In this document: positions 23,815 through 37,609 of the stretch, piece by piece
How positions within the stretch are numbered: position 1 is the first letter of the stretch
Layout: each line of letters begins with the position of its first letter
Assembly (NCBI GenBank): GCA_944472155.2
Contig: OX235279.1
Location: 58,625,564-58,689,563, forward strand
DNA: 64,000 nucleotides
Direction: 5' to 3'
DNA from: Trichobilharzia szidati
Taxonomy: Eukaryota > Platyhelminthes > Trematoda > Strigeidida > Schistosomatidae
Position numbers and translations under genes: made by a program
Notes under the pieces: generated by a model
The model's input: the letters and a program-made list of their open reading frames with translations, nothing else
What the model was told of the DNA's origin: nothing
Databases searched by the model: none

Positions 23815-23945
23815 GGTCATGGGTGAGCACTACTGAAGATTCCCAAACTAGAAGAAACAGCTGGACAGTTTTCAATCGTTCCCTAACTGATATTAGTCGG
23901 TGACCGACACTGAAACCAATCAAATCCCTGCAAATCAACACCTAA
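23815..23945 (+). mobile_element. Hammerhead-type SINE, 5'-truncated and diverged
   Basis: At 23828 the sequence runs actactgaagattcccaaac followed by tagaagaaacagctgg, aligning with the hammerhead-like block at 60692. The downstream body (ccctaactgatattag ... caatcaaatccctgca) matches other copies at 44207 and 46898. The tRNA-like head is missing. Confidence 0.7.
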
Positions 23946-25408
23946 AGAACGAACTAAAAACAAACAATTAGCACTTTCAAAAGATGCAGTCGATTGCTTC
24001 AAGTGGCCATTTCAAAAGGAAAGCATTAACAGAATTATGTTTGATTTAAAGGAGATTTAAGTAGTGGAGTATTTAGTAACTTTAGTATTGAAAAATAAAA
24101 AAGACAAACACTGACTTTTTTCGAAAGCAGAAGTCAACGAAAATATTTAAAAGTAATGAAAGTTTGATTCTGTTTATATGCCTCTGACACCAGTCATTTC
24201 AGTAGCAAAGCCTCAACGATGAGAAGTTTGGAAACAGCATTAAAAGCTTATCAGATGATTAGAGTCCAGTGAAACTGTATTTAGGTTAACAGACAAGGTA
24301 ATAAAATAAGACTGACCAAATTCGAAAGTATGTTGTACATTTCAGGAGAAGGTCGACATAAATACTCACAGAAATCCCTTTTTCATTGAGCACATAATAT
24401 AATGCTTGAAGCGATGTTGAAATTATGCAAACCAAAGTGCAAAGAAAATTTCAGAATAACTGATATCTACTGTGCATGCATACCTATAAACTTCGTGCAA
24501 ATGAATACAAAAGTAATTGAAATTAGACTCATTTTGGAGGAATGACACGCTGTAATTGTCATAGAATTTGATAATGCAGAGAGATATTAATAGTATCCAT
24601 CAAGAAGAATTTTAAAGCACCACTCATCAGCTTTTCCAAATACTCGATATTATATTGCTTGCGACTTTCCAAAAACCTTGGTTATATTGAAGGATACTTC
24701 TGTATAAAATACAGATAGAACAAAATTTGTAATAATGTGGAATCTGTCTATCAGTTAATCTATTTCCTTTGAACATAATGTTCAGTATGTTTTTTAGACG
24801 CTTTTCATTGGTCACAAGTGGTATATAGCGTTTAGCACTTTACTCAGTTGTTCAAGAATATTTTTAGGGTTTACCAAGTCGTAAGGCTGATGCTGCAGAG
24901 AATAACGATAGAAAAAGCCGAGCAGTTGAAATTCGTTAGCGGTGTGCATCTATTCAGTGTTTTTGATCTCCAAAAAATAATACTCATGAAAAATGCATTC
25001 GTAAAACCACAGATACTGCTGTCGCCTTCCCAAAGCTTATTGTATTTTATTGTAAGTGGTGAAACTATGAAATTCTTGCAATGACACATTTATTATAGTA
25101 CAAATCTCGGTGACTTTCCTTTTCTGTGATTAGTAGTTTTTTCTATAATTATTATTTCTACCCGTAAACTGACCTAAATTACATTCAGAATGTGGGAATT
25201 TAATTTGTATATTATTCATTCAGTTATCTTTCTTTCTTTAGTGGCATTTTGAAGTGTGAACACAGGCATACACACATCTTCATTCATCATTACACAACGA
25301 TAACAAGCATTGGGTAATACGATAAATCTTGAGCATTGAGTACACTGTAAATTTAATTAAATCAGAATGATTTTGATACCAAGAAAACAAGTCATATCTG
25401 TATATATA

Positions 25409-25439
<31 letters not shown>

Positions 25440-27023
25440 TCGCATATGTAACTGCATAATATATTGAGAACACCTAATTATTTTATGAATTGCAGATAAA
25501 AACTTGTATATCTTGCCTGCCTGCTTGCATTGTAAATAAATGCAAATAAACAAATTTTTATTAGTGCACTTCAAAAAGGAAAAGAAGACTGTTGAACTAA
25601 TTTCTGAAGTAATTGGTTAGATCAAAAAGTTGGAAGGAAAATATTCTGCTCACTTGAATTATTTATAGTACATAAAATCTCTTTACTCCTCTCTTCTAAA
25701 CACATATCTTACTCTGTCCACTACGACTACTGCTACTACTACTATTCCATATATGTATATACATACATATACTAATAGGAGGTGAATTACTGATTCTTCA
25801 AAATTTGTAGTGAACTAATATGAATAAACTACATAATTAGTTTAATTTTTATTAGACTTCCGACAATGACTTCCCACCATACTGCCGACTAAACTCACAG
25901 CGTATTAATATTTCACTTTAGTGTTTTCGTCATTCTTTTGTCTTATCTTGAAAAGTATTTTAATTATCCTAATGTTTGCCACACACACTGAAGAACAATG
26001 AGAAAATAAGAGCAGATGAGTAAGCGATGATTATGACTCGATTTAGTAGTTAGCCGTGAACTATGATGTACATATATAATACAAATTTAAATTCAAATAG
26101 CCCTGATTACTTGAGTGCAAGTGATGCCGAAAAATTTTGGGTGGTCTCATCTATGATGGACATGGTTTGTGTTGTAATACTTCTTCTGAGTTTAGTATTG
26201 AATGTATACACGTGTGGAAGAAAGAGGAGAAATGTTTGCAATGACTAAAATTATATTTATCATTCCATTTGTACGCCCGGAGAAACGGTTGATAATTGGG
26301 TTAATTTTTATAAACCTGAAGTTTTCTAAGTCGCCAGAGAAATCTAGATGTCATTATTCCGATTTACGGAAAACAAAAGAACTCTTCGGGGAAAAAACAA
26401 GAACCATACAGAATTATGTAGAAATTGTAGTCAAAGCAAATTCGATTTTAGGCATATGATTCGAAATATGTTGATTAAATTAAACCCGCCTAGATATTCT
26501 AATACAGAAATCGCCTTTAAACTCATATTATTTGATGTGTTGCATAACTAGAAATTTTCGATGCATGTTAAGAGAGGATTCTTCTCAGGATAAATGAGAA
26601 CTTATTGTGTATAAGAAAACAAATGCAAAAACAGCATCCATAACAAGAAACTAGATCAGTGGATAACTCAATCTTCGAAAGTTTTACCAACTCTGGTTTG
26701 ATTATTTCTCTGGAGACTTTCTTCAAGATTTTGTACAAAGTCAATTCAAGTGGTTCAAAAGGAATCTGGAAGTGTAATCTATGTATATCAGAAGTAGTGC
26801 TAATAGTCAAATAGAACTGTAGATATGCACCCTGAAAGGACGCTGGGTTCACATCTCCCCTGTTTTGTCTTGATGTTACTTAGATTAATAGACAGGTGTT
26901 TTGAGGGATTGAACAGTGAACGAAGAATATTCGTTTCGATAACTTCATGTTTCAGAGTAATATATCCGTAGTAACTACAGATTTATTGTCGCTGGTAAGA
27001 CTAATGTTTTTATATATTATATA
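23946..27023. other. AT-rich stretch without recognised genes
   Basis: No repeat family or domain recognised. A TA microsatellite lies at 25400-25439. A 61-codon frame at 26063-26248 (plus) has a hydrophobic run (MVCVVILLLSLVLNVYTC) that could be a membrane segment; there is no other support. Confidence 0.35.
25400..25439. repeat. TA dinucleotide microsatellite
   Basis: About 40 bases of alternating T and A with two interruptions (gt and ac). Similar runs occur elsewhere in the window. Confidence 0.9.
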
Positions 27024-27250
27024 TTTTTCCTTCACGTCCCCCAATGGAACATAGGGCTTCAAGCTAGTGGCTTGAAATTTCTGTAGCAGTGTTTATTTTA
27101 CAGGATGGGGTTGCTAGCCTCATGTCCAACCTTTCCTCTTTACCAGCATTATTTCTGGCTCGGCGAGGTAAAGGAATGCGCCGGCCGGGCATCGAACCCC
27201 GGACCATCTGCATGACCGGTGAGCGTCCTAACCACTATACCACCGACGCA
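27024..27250 (-). mobile_element. RTE-tailed tRNA-derived SINE, complete copy
   Basis: On the minus strand it begins at 27250 with tgcgtcggtggtatagtggt, has A-box (TGGTATAGTGGTTAGGA) and B-box (GGTTCGATGCCC) pol III promoter elements, a body of about 100 bases, and a tail (about 27060-27024) containing ccctatgttccattgg then gacgtgaagga. The tail matches the 3' end of the RTE copies at 10545 and 52028. Head-to-tail layout is the same as in the copy at 45752. Confidence 0.9.
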
Positions 27251-28349
27251 CTAACACTAGTGTATGTTTTCGTTAAAAATAATATCGAGTAATTGACATC
27301 GATATTCCAATACGCATATGCAAATAGACTGTTAATATATTACACTTCAAAACATGTATATGTGAAAATAGACATATGTGTAACACTAAATTAAACATCA
27401 GATTTCCAAAGTAAATGATTGTGATCGACAAAGAATGTGTAGTAAGAAATGTGCATAACAAAGCAACAAGTCAGAGGGAGCTTAAGACTGAGGTGAACGG
27501 AAATATGATTTGTTTATCCCATTGTATAGGTCCCATCAGTCAATTACTCAAAAATTACTAACACTGTCATAAAATTAAGTTTACTCACTTTTTCAAAGTG
27601 ATATTTTGTTTAACGTCCGTTCATGTGAGATGACACCAAAATGGTATTGTTCTATCAACACGTTTGAACTTAGTTCCGCTTTTGTCTCTTATAGTCAATT
27701 TGTTTCATATATTTACCCGAGTGACGGCAAATTACTTTTACTTGTTTCTTTATTCCTTATGTCTGAACTTCATGTCCCATCATTCGAACAGCTGCTCATT
27801 TTATGTATCTACTGCCTTCTTAGTCTTACAGCTGCAGCTTAGATTATCTACCAGTTGATTATTGTGTGAACTTTAGCTCATATCGAAGATGATGATCAGT
27901 CTGTTGCAGAAAGCGGCAGTGCTGACATCTGAAAGAACACTTATCGACTGACAGTCACATGTGTACAAGATATATGGATGAATATATATCAACCCAAGTG
28001 GTAATAATTTTAGCAGAATGATTTGTCAAGACCGAGGCATATTAAAGGATTCAGGATTCTCAGCCACTAAATATTTAAACATTTCTTGTTAGTTTTAAGA
28101 TGCTTGGAAAACTTTTTGATTACCATGCCACTGATGGAGCACACAAATCTGAAAGCCAGCATACCATTGTACAGATTAACAAGAATATGATACACTGAGA
28201 TTCTTCTCACTTACAGGTACTGGTCTGCACAACGTGAATAAATGTGAACTAAACAAGAAAACGGAATAAGAAAGTTGAACCTGCTTACTACTGACACTTA
28301 GTATATATTTAAGGTAAGCGTCCAGTGGTGGTATTTCTCTTTTTTCTTT

Positions 28350-28572
28350 CGTTTGCGTTCCGAGTGGAACATAGGTCTTCAAGCATGAGCTTTTAAGTTT
28401 CAGTAGCAGTGATGTATTTTATAGAGTGGAGTTACTAGCCTCATGCCAAATCTTCACCCTTTGTCGAGCTTACAACCGGCTAGGGGAGGTAATGGTGTGT
28501 GCCGACCGGGAATAGAACCTCAGACCACATGCATGGTCGACCAGCATCCTACCAATGAGCCAATGAAGCAAT
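28350..28572 (-). mobile_element. RTE-tailed tRNA-derived SINE, diverged copy
   Basis: Minus-strand copy of the 27024 element. The tail block (acctatgttccactcggaacg on the minus strand, 28380-28355) is well kept, and the body is recognisable. The tRNA-like head (28572 to about 28490) has many changes, including GGTTCTATTCCC at the B-box, so pol III transcription is doubtful. Confidence 0.85.
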
Positions 28573-31500
28573 GGTATCTTTCATGCCTTGCATTAATTTA
28601 TTGTAATTACTGTCATGAAGTAAAACATGAGAACAGTAGTCATTTAGACTTTGAAGGGTTGGGGTTTCCTTCAAGCCTTATTTCTCTCAATCCCCGAAAT
28701 TCATATTTTGCATGACTTCTGGGTGAATAATCAGTCAGAATATATTCTGAGAAGTCAGAGAAAGAAATAGAAAAGACCTTCATTCACTTGTTTCTCTCCA
28801 TCCTTCCTTCTCTTTCTGTCTGAATATATCTTAACCCCACTGACACTTTGTGAATGTTTATTTCACAGCAGCATAGAAAAAATGTTTCTTATGAAAATGA
28901 AGAATATCAGTTGGATATATACTTGGATGTTATAAACAAAATTAAATGCAAGGTGCACACTGTACGTGAACATCCGTAATGGTTAAAGTATTTGTCTGTG
29001 ACATCGTTTTGGGTGGTTATGTTGAGAGCATAGGATGTTTTCTTTTTCTTAAAAAATAAATATAGACACTACAATTTAGAACGCCGTCACACAGACACTG
29101 ATGTATTCACAGACATTAGTCTTTATTTCTGTGCACTTATTCTTTTATCCTGTTGTGATTAGGAACAGAATAATAACAAATGATTAAAATATGGCGGCAA
29201 TTAAATAGTCAGTTTACTTATTTCAATGTTATTTTTCTGTCCTATAATCAAAATGACATTTATGTACTTACTTAATAATATGCTAAGCAGTAAATTAGAT
29301 AAGAGAGATAAAAACAGTGAAGAGGAAAAATCAGGACACAGCTATCCAGTGATTCTGTGTTTTTCATTAGCGCTAAAGATTAAATCATCATGCAGTAATA
29401 ATCAACGATAAAAGTGAAATAATGTGCGGTCTACAAAAATCTTAAATACATATTTACAGGATAGCAGAATAAAGTGAGATATAAATAGGTCTTACAAGAG
29501 TGATTAGTCGTGATCGCTTTCAAAGCCACCGTTAGATGCATCTCATGTTGGGTGACATTTGGGCGCTATGTATTGGCGTTTATTGTACACCTGACTAAAT
29601 AATTTTCTCTCTTGAACTAAATTACATGTAAATTTATAACAGGACGCGTTTCCTTACATGTAGCAGTTTAATGTGACTTAGTGTTTTGGTTATTCTGCAA
29701 TTTAGGGTATTTGGAAGAAAATTCTGCTGAAGAACAATCTCTAAGAAGGAAGGTTTTTATTCGTCCTTAAGCTTTGAAGTCCTGTTTATTGTAGTCTCCA
29801 CAAAAGTACTGTCTAAGCACGCTTTGATAAGACAAAACAGATGACCCTTAATGTTTCTGCAGAACTATATTGTTTAGTCAGTACGACTGACTACTGATAA
29901 ATGAAACGTCTAAGTATGCGAAATTCAGGACAATTCCACCTGAGATAGCTACCAACAATCCTAAGCAAGATCCATGCTTTCCTTAAAGAACATGAGTTTT
30001 CCACTCGTTTAATACAGATTTACGGTAAGAAAAAAAGTTTACTGTTGGTTCGTCTGCTTCATCAGAGACCATGCAATCTTTTTAACTGATAGAATTTATA
30101 ACGTAAACATCGTACTGACTGGCATTCAACCACTGATTCCTACGCAGAGACCTATCCAGGGTGAAATTAACAATGGTCAACACGTTTTTGTTTTCGATAA
30201 CGTAAATGAGTATCTATACCTAAAAATTCCATCTAAAATATCAATCCATTAGGCTCAGAGACAAATCCCATTACTGCGAACTATCGGGTGCATTATATGG
30301 GCAAAACAGTGTCTTACACTTTCATTTTAAACCTCTTGTGTTGTCATGTAACTGGGAATATACTACTAGAAATCGAAGACCACATATGGACAGCAAACAT
30401 TTGGTTATTCACTTCGGTAATCGAAAACCTGGTTGTAGACATCAATAGAATAATGCCTTTATTCTGCCTGATTTTGCTCAGGTTCGTGGTCTACCTTACT
30501 TTGTTACTCCCGCAACTAATAGAGGTTTGAGATGAGGTGTACTTTTGCAGTTATTTGTTTCTAAGATGGATGAGCAGCGTTAAGGTTAGACTATAAACGC
30601 AATTTCTGGTATAACTCTGCTTGTTAAAGGGCCTTATGCTTACATATGAGTAAAACCTTTCATAGCCGCCCAAGTTAAAGTCCACCGAGTAAGCAACTGT
30701 TACACACTTCTGTGTGAATTTCTGCTGACTCATTTTATGTAATATAAACAGACATAAATATAAACATCTAAAATATGTCATAGATCTTTCGCATGACTAA
30801 CCCAGTAAAACTGTAAAAATATTTCTGGATATCCCACGCAACCATGATCAGATTCCGGATTCTCTGTTTAACAGAAACTTGACTCATATTGGTTTTAGCA
30901 GGTAAGAGCTACAAAGCAAATAACATTGGGAAATCCATTCACCTAGTTCTGCAAGTGAAAATTATACAATTTATGTGTATATGATGTATCACTGATTGTA
31001 AACTATTCGATGCAGTTCTGGGAAAGCTGTTAGCTAGGATGCTTGAATGATTTTGAAGTCGTTTCCAGTTGGTTTCGACTGGATATAACGCTAACGATTG
31101 ATGGGCGGCTATCAATCCTGCTAGACCTGAACGCTAGCCGCACTACCTGCTGACTCTTTAGTGTGGCCCACCTACCCTGGTGGCCAGGCCGCACTTAATG
31201 CCTCCTCAACTAGCGAAAGGAGAACATAACACTAACGGCTGCTGCTGTTAGAAAAATCTAACTTACCTAAGATAATCAAGAGTGGCTATTACCTTGAACC
31301 ATCAAACTCGAAACATCAGTGGGAACTACGCAGTCTGATTAAACGTTCAATAACAAAATTAAGAGTTCTGGATATCTGATTTGAAAACTGACACCACTGA
31401 AATGGTGAAATGATACATTAACCAAGTACAAGTTATCAGAATAAAGCGAAACGATGTTTATTGGCTGTAGTGCCACAAATAAATATATACACGTATATTT

Positions 31501-31890
31501 AAAGCATATGAAGGGTTTTGCACGTATTTGTTTGTGCATTAGGAGTATTCTTATCAAGTATATCCTACCCATTCAAACATTTTGAGGAGTTTTTTCAAGA
31601 TACTACTCTGTAGTAACCTGTATTTACTTTTAAACATGTAATCAGGTCATTTGCGAATGAAGCACTTGTTGGACTGATCTCAGTTCACTCACATCGATAG
31701 TTTCATTATTGGTAAAGAACATTCCGTTTCTCAAGTTAATTAAGATTTTAAAGGAGAGAAGAAATTATCAAGATTATGCCTGGCATAGATTTTGCTTCCG
31801 ATTGTTGTTTGAATCAGCAAAACACCAACACTTAATCATATTTATGTGCGTATCCCTTTCTAATAAGATAAGACAAAGATTGGAAATCAG

Positions 31891-31922
<32 letters not shown>

Positions 31923-32890
31923 GAAGGAGAACTTTTTAATACAACCGCTGTGTATATGTTTCTCTTTATGCTGACGCTCAGAATACAATAGTTCATTTAT
32001 TTAAAACAAATTATGTAAACCATGTAGAAAATCTCTTCACAAAGAAAAATTAGATGTGAAATAAGCAGAATCACAAAAATCTTCATATTTTAATACTTTC
32101 ATTCGGTTATTTGTACAACATATTAAAGCTTGAAGAAGAATTTCGAAGTTTGTAAATTTTATTCTGTGGTTGGTGTAGGAATGAGATACTGTTTTCTGTC
32201 CTTATTAGCATAGTATAATTATTATTTTCAAAAAGCGATTAGAGCGACAAGTTATTTCTCTGGATTGTTTCATTTATATTTAATCCCTCAATTTCACAAT
32301 ATTCTAGTACATTAGCTTTCAACTAATCGTTGTTATCTTTTTCACTGATCTTTCTACTCTTTCCACTAGTTAGTTATAACAAGCTACTTAGCAGGCGTGG
32401 TCACTTTAAAGGCGTAACGAAATGATGCGACGAATTCGTAGGGAAAGTGGGATATTGGAAATGATGTAGAGTTGAATTTCCAAGGTGAATTGTTAGTTGA
32501 GCATTGTGAAGAAGCTGAGTTGATCTAACATGACAGTGAAATAATTTCCGATGAAAGAACATTCCCAGTAAACCTAATTCACTTGGGTGGCTTCATCCAT
32601 ATTGCAATGTGCAATATGTTACTAACTGAACGGTTATGGGAAGTTTCTGACAGGAGCAAATGTGCCACTGAAAGTACATTCCCAGGATCACGCTGCCACT
32701 GAAAAATCCGAGGTTAATATGAAGTTTGGTTAGGGATTTCATTTAAATTTATTCCACAAGAAACATAATTGTGAGCACAATTATTATAAAAATAGCCTGC
32801 ACACACAATTGCGATCGTCGAAGAAAGAGGGGAATTCGGTGGTCAGATATACCGACAATTCATTCTATGTACATGTCTTTCCAGTCTTTT
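28573..32890. other. AT-rich stretch without recognised genes
   Basis: Only short open frames. A distinct GC-richer block at about 31020-31240 (includes gtggcccacctaccctggtg) stands out and may be a repeat of unknown type. An AT microsatellite lies at 31899-31922. Confidence 0.35.
31899..31922. repeat. AT dinucleotide microsatellite
   Basis: Uninterrupted alternating A and T over about 24 bases. Confidence 0.9.
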
Positions 32891-32894
32891 CAAT

Positions 32895-33118
32895 TCTTTG
32901 TGTTGCGAGAGGAACATAGAGCTTCAGGCCTATAAGTTATAAAAGTGGTAGGAGCGATTCAATTGGCTGCAGTTGCTAGTCACATACCCAACCCTCCCCC
33001 TTCGCTGACTTTAACATCCACAAGGTGACGGGAAGGAATGTGTCGACCAGGAGTCGACCGGAGACCATATGCTTGGTTACTGAGCATCCTACTATTGAAC
33101 CTCTTCGGTAGTCACGCG
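32895..33118 (-). mobile_element. RTE-tailed SINE, diverged copy in a dispersed inverted repeat
   Basis: On the minus strand the head (33118 to about 33040) and body are recognisable by alignment to 27024-27250: the block around gttgctagtcacatacccaa corresponds to gttgctagcctcatgtccaa, and the tail keeps gaacatagagcttcag (plus-strand view) near 32920. The head is poorly conserved. The whole SINE lies in the arm 32925-33342. Confidence 0.75.
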
Positions 33119-33342
33119 TCATGCTTATCTGCCATTTGCTCATCAAACCAGTTTCAAATCATCGACTCCGTGGAAAATATGAACACTTTCAGAATTATAC
33201 TCTTCATCACCAAACATCATCCAAATATTTGTTCTGTGAGATGAATAGGAGTGGATAGTTGTTGAGAGACTTTTGTTTCCTCAATGATCCAGTGATTCAG
33301 CGGTAGCGTCTGGAAGCTGGAGCATATCAACAAGGTGATGTT
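32925..33342 (+). repeat. Dispersed inverted repeat, left copy
   Basis: Pairs as reverse complement with 42028-42445 (x pairs with 75370 minus x). A 68-codon frame at 33038-33244 is identical in both copies. The repeat is longer than the SINE it contains (it runs on past 33118), so the duplication included flanking DNA. Differences are concentrated at the two ends. Confidence 0.9.
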
Positions 33343-36300
33343 GCTTTTACCTGATGGACACATCAAAATTCATATAAACTTCATTTGAGTGTGATCACAA
33401 GATTGAGAAAAGGAGAAGACGTAGGTTCAGATTGCAATCTACTATTGGGAACGTTAAAGATCAATTTGAAGGAGGAGGAGGAAGCAATGACTCTCCACAA
33501 ACGCGTGGAACCTGACAGAGGGGAGAATGGTGGTGAAGCATGAGACGAAACAGCTCAGTGATGCGAAATGAAAGCAGAAACTGAGCGAAACTTATAGACC
33601 AGAGAATTATAGAATGTAGAGTGCTGAGAAAGACAAAAGACATTCTGGTAACGTACTGCCAACTGAAGCAGAAGGTGTCACAAGTGAGAGCGACTACACG
33701 ACACCGTACCAATTATCCACACACTCATGTAAAAGCAAATCAATTCAAATGAGATCAGCCATTAACTTGATGGAACACAGGAAACGATGGATCCTTCACC
33801 TCAAAGTTCTGCTGATTTATCCACCACCGGCTTGCACTGAACTAACAGTGAGCGCTAATCCTCCGATACAGCAGATGTATTTGTATTAAGTAAATTTCAA
33901 TGTATTACATCCTTACACAGTTGCTTCATTTACAAAAGTACTTGCATATATATATATACATATATATATCTGAAGATTGTACTTCTCATAGTCAAATGGC
34001 TTTACTCCACCTGAAAAGTAAATACTCTGCTGCATGTAAAAGGCATGTTGTAAAAGACTGAGGTAGTATATGAAGTCACTTCTAACTTTCTGGAAGCAGT
34101 ATAACAAAAGCTGACATATGGAAATGCAGAAAGATCATTGTGATATCAGTTCATTGTTGACACCCAGTGTCACACATATATGTATATGTATATTAGCTCT
34201 GCAGAATTTGTAAGGAAACCGAGGTGTAAGGGTGATAAAATAAAGCCACTTTTGCGAACTAAGCTGAAGAGTCATTCGAAATTCATAACTTGTACTCAAA
34301 CATGGTGGCATGCAAGCTTTTCCTAAACTTAACTTTCTCTCTTCATATCTGAGTGAAAAAGACGTTTATTTCGCAGTTGCTAAAGTTCAGTACAAAGCAT
34401 AGAACTTCGTTTTTCCTTAATAATATTAATTATCAATCTAATGATATGGTGGATTTATTCTTTAAGGCAAATGGAGTTTAGCACGTCTCCAAAGAATGTA
34501 ATAGACTTTAGTGCCTTGAGCTGAAATATTCCAATCCATCCATATATTACATAAGATATCAAGCGAATCGCTAATATTACTATTACTTAGTACAATTTAT
34601 TTCTTAATTTATGTTTTGCTGACCACAGTTCACAGAAATAATAACCTTGTATATTGTATTGCCATCCCAGTCAAAAAATGTCCTTGTACATACTAATACA
34701 AAATTAATTATCTTGTTATAAATCCACATTACACGTGTCAATGTCACATCCAACAGACTAAACCTTTTCAAGCAATATTGGCACTGCGAAAATATTAACA
34801 GTGACTAATGGATGTCCCGTATAGTTTTTTGTGACTCAGTTTACATAAAGTTTGTTTTCTGCCTGTCAAGTTTTGAAGCGAAATGGCAGATAGAAAATAC
34901 TTAGCCACAGAGATTGTCAGACATAATTTTTAGAGTTTTTAATTATAAAAATAGTGTACAAGCAAGTAGAACTTCATTAAAACTTGCAGATGCTAACGTG
35001 TTTGTATACGGTGTAGGTCTGAATTTCCTAGGGCACTAAGTGTATCAACCACTTACATTACATCATACCTGGTCAGGGTAGGCCATAAAAGTAATATTAA
35101 CTAACCAATTTATAAATTATTACTCTTCGTTTATTGTCCATTTCGGTGGGAAATATATATTCTCATTCTGACAAGGCATAATTATTGCATTCAAACACAC
35201 ACACACACACAGCTGTGTTTTTCATGCATTTGTCATGCCTTATTATCTCCTTTTTATAAATGGAAAGTAATGATGTCCTCTTTATCAAGTTGACCAAAAA
35301 CATTTTTTCCACCATGTGGCAAACTATTCTGTAGTGATTTTATCTCTATCCAATTCCGCATGTTCTTTCATAAAGCTTGTAGTGTCAGTTTCTAAACAAT
35401 ATATCACCATGATTCAGAAAAGGGTATTGAATATATATTTTGAAGAACATATCTTCTAAGTAAAAGAATGTGTGAGTCTTGTGTATTTCCAGTTTTCATT
35501 TTGGATTGTGTTATGAATCTAGGTTTGGTTGCCTCGGTTTCCGACCACTGTACTGTTTCTCAATTCACTGTTGCGGCTTAATCCACACAAAAGTGTAATC
35601 CCTGAGATGATTCCCAGCCTTGTTTGTAAATTTCATTGATTCCTCTTAATAAAAACAGTTATCCAACTTTAAAGATATTAACTAGACGGATTTAGTTTTC
35701 GATGGAGGGTCTAATGAGCATGTTTTAGTCTAGACTGCCTTGCCTTAGTTTCTTCTAGAACAATTTGCATTCCTACGATCCTACCTAGAATAACAAATTT
35801 CTCAGCTCTACTAGTGTCTTTTGTTGATACTTAGTATCACAGAATCGACAGTATATAATATTATTTATGAGATCTCTTGTTCCTCCTGAACAATCTTCTA
35901 ATAAGGCAGCTTTCATTGATCGCTTTATTTTCGGTTAGTGGGATTTCAAGGCAGCCTACTTGTTAGCTGAGAAATCAGCTGAGTGTCCTGTCTCAAAGAC
36001 CTTGCTTAAATTGTCCGAAAATACCGTGAAAACTCGACGTCTTATTTTCCGTTGAAGTTGAAACAGTGCTAGTTGACGTGCTGCTTGGCCCTGCTAGAGC
36101 AGATTTCTGCATTAAACGACGAGTTACACAAACAATGAGAAAGTTTTTAGATACGCTACGACTTGCATGTTGGCTTTCATTTAGATAGTAAATGCTGAAT
36201 TAGACCTTAAGCATACAAGTCATCATTTACTGTGATGGAGGTAAAACAGCTAACTGACTTCAGATATTACTGAATGTCCTTACAACATTTCATTGTCATT

Positions 36301-37484
36301 CACAACACGGTATTCAACGTGTGTTAGGACAAGCATACTGATCAGTATGACGATTTCTAAAGTCGATGCAGTTCATTTAGTTTATAACAATGGTATTTTT
36401 ATTTGGATTTTGCAAATATGGTATTCCAGTAGATAGCTTTAAGGTGTTTCTTTTCTTTTTATGGAAAACTTGGTTTCCAATTTTGAATTTAATTTATTCA
36501 TATATGTGCATTACGGCTTAGAAAACTGTGCTCCAAACAGGCTGTGTCAGTTTCAATATCGAATAAAATTATTCTCTTTTGACATCATGCTGTACCAATG
36601 TCTCAGGTTTTTCCTAAGTCCATACTAACCCTCATTCATTTATCAAAGTAGTGTATGTAAGCCTGTGTGTTTCTGAGGAAAAGGAAAAACAACCTAGAAC
36701 ATTCGTTTGTATTTGTTGAAGTTTCTCTTTCAACCAAAAGTACTTGGTATTCTTCTTGTTCCTGTCTTTATGCCTGAAAAATGTTTGAACAATCAGTGTT
36801 TAGAACACTTGCAACAATCTTCTGTGTATTACCTTTTCTAAGATATTCGTTGTTAACCTTTATCATTTATCATGTGGACATTTTCCTGGGTGCATTAATT
36901 GTCTGTTGCCGTTTTACTTTTAATTAGTAAGTACTGTTTATTTAATCGGCTGTATGATTAGTTTATTGTAAATGACAGGTTAGCATTTAGTAACAATAAT
37001 GATTGTAAGAATAAGAATAACAAATGACATCATGATTTCTTTCTATTGTGTAAGACGTATATATATATATATAAACAGTCTTTGTAAATATCACTGTTTA
37101 TCGTCTAAAGAAGATAGTGGTGTATTCAGCATGTGTGCAAACAGTATTATTATTATTAGGGCTCATCAGTATTGCAGAGGATGTTTTCTTATTCTGTCGT
37201 TGTTGTCAAATACACAACTAACATACTTCACAATGTGATGATAAAAATTCTGCACTTTTTTCTTTAAATTAAGTGAGTTCTAGAAGTTTCTGAAGTATTT
37301 TTCACATGACACTGACTACAGTCCGGTATCTGTCAAAATAACAGATAAACTTTTGTAAAAGAGACTGCGAGTTTTTTTTAATTACCACACCGAGATAACT
37401 TATCACCTTCTCTACTGTTCCAGAGATGAAACCACTTAGTTTGGTGAAATGAAATGGTAGTTTTAAGATAATGGATAAGATTTG
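33343..37484. other. Mostly unassigned AT-rich stretch
   Basis: No recognised coding domain. TA runs at 33946-33969 and 37058-37073, and an AC run at 35194-35211. The purine-rich block at about 33400-33720 gives frames on both strands but no motif. Confidence 0.35.
35194..35211. repeat. AC dinucleotide microsatellite
   Basis: Eighteen bases of alternating A and C, followed by agctgtgttt. Confidence 0.9.
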
Positions 37485-37592
37485 TAGCACAGGTGAACGT
37501 TCTCGGTGTGGTTGTACGCTCTGATCTGGGGAGTTTAAGCATGGAGCTTTCATTTTCTTTCTAGACAACATCTTCAGAGCTTAGATCAGAGT
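37485..37592 (-). mobile_element. 3' end of a Penelope-like element
   Basis: On the minus strand the sequence from 37583 reads gctctgaagatgttgtctag, then aaagaaaatgaaagctcc, then a block ending in gtgctacaaatcttatccat. It aligns with the 3' end of the Penelope copy at 58368-58480 (gcgctgaagatgttgtccgg ... gagctacaaatcttctctat). No coding part is present; the fragment is about 110 bases. Confidence 0.75.
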
Positions 37593-37609
37593 AATTGTTA
37601 TATTAATAT

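Noticed and set aside
33038..33244. Conserved 68-residue protein present twice
   Set aside because: The frame lies across a SINE inside an inverted duplication; its second copy is the mirror of the same DNA.
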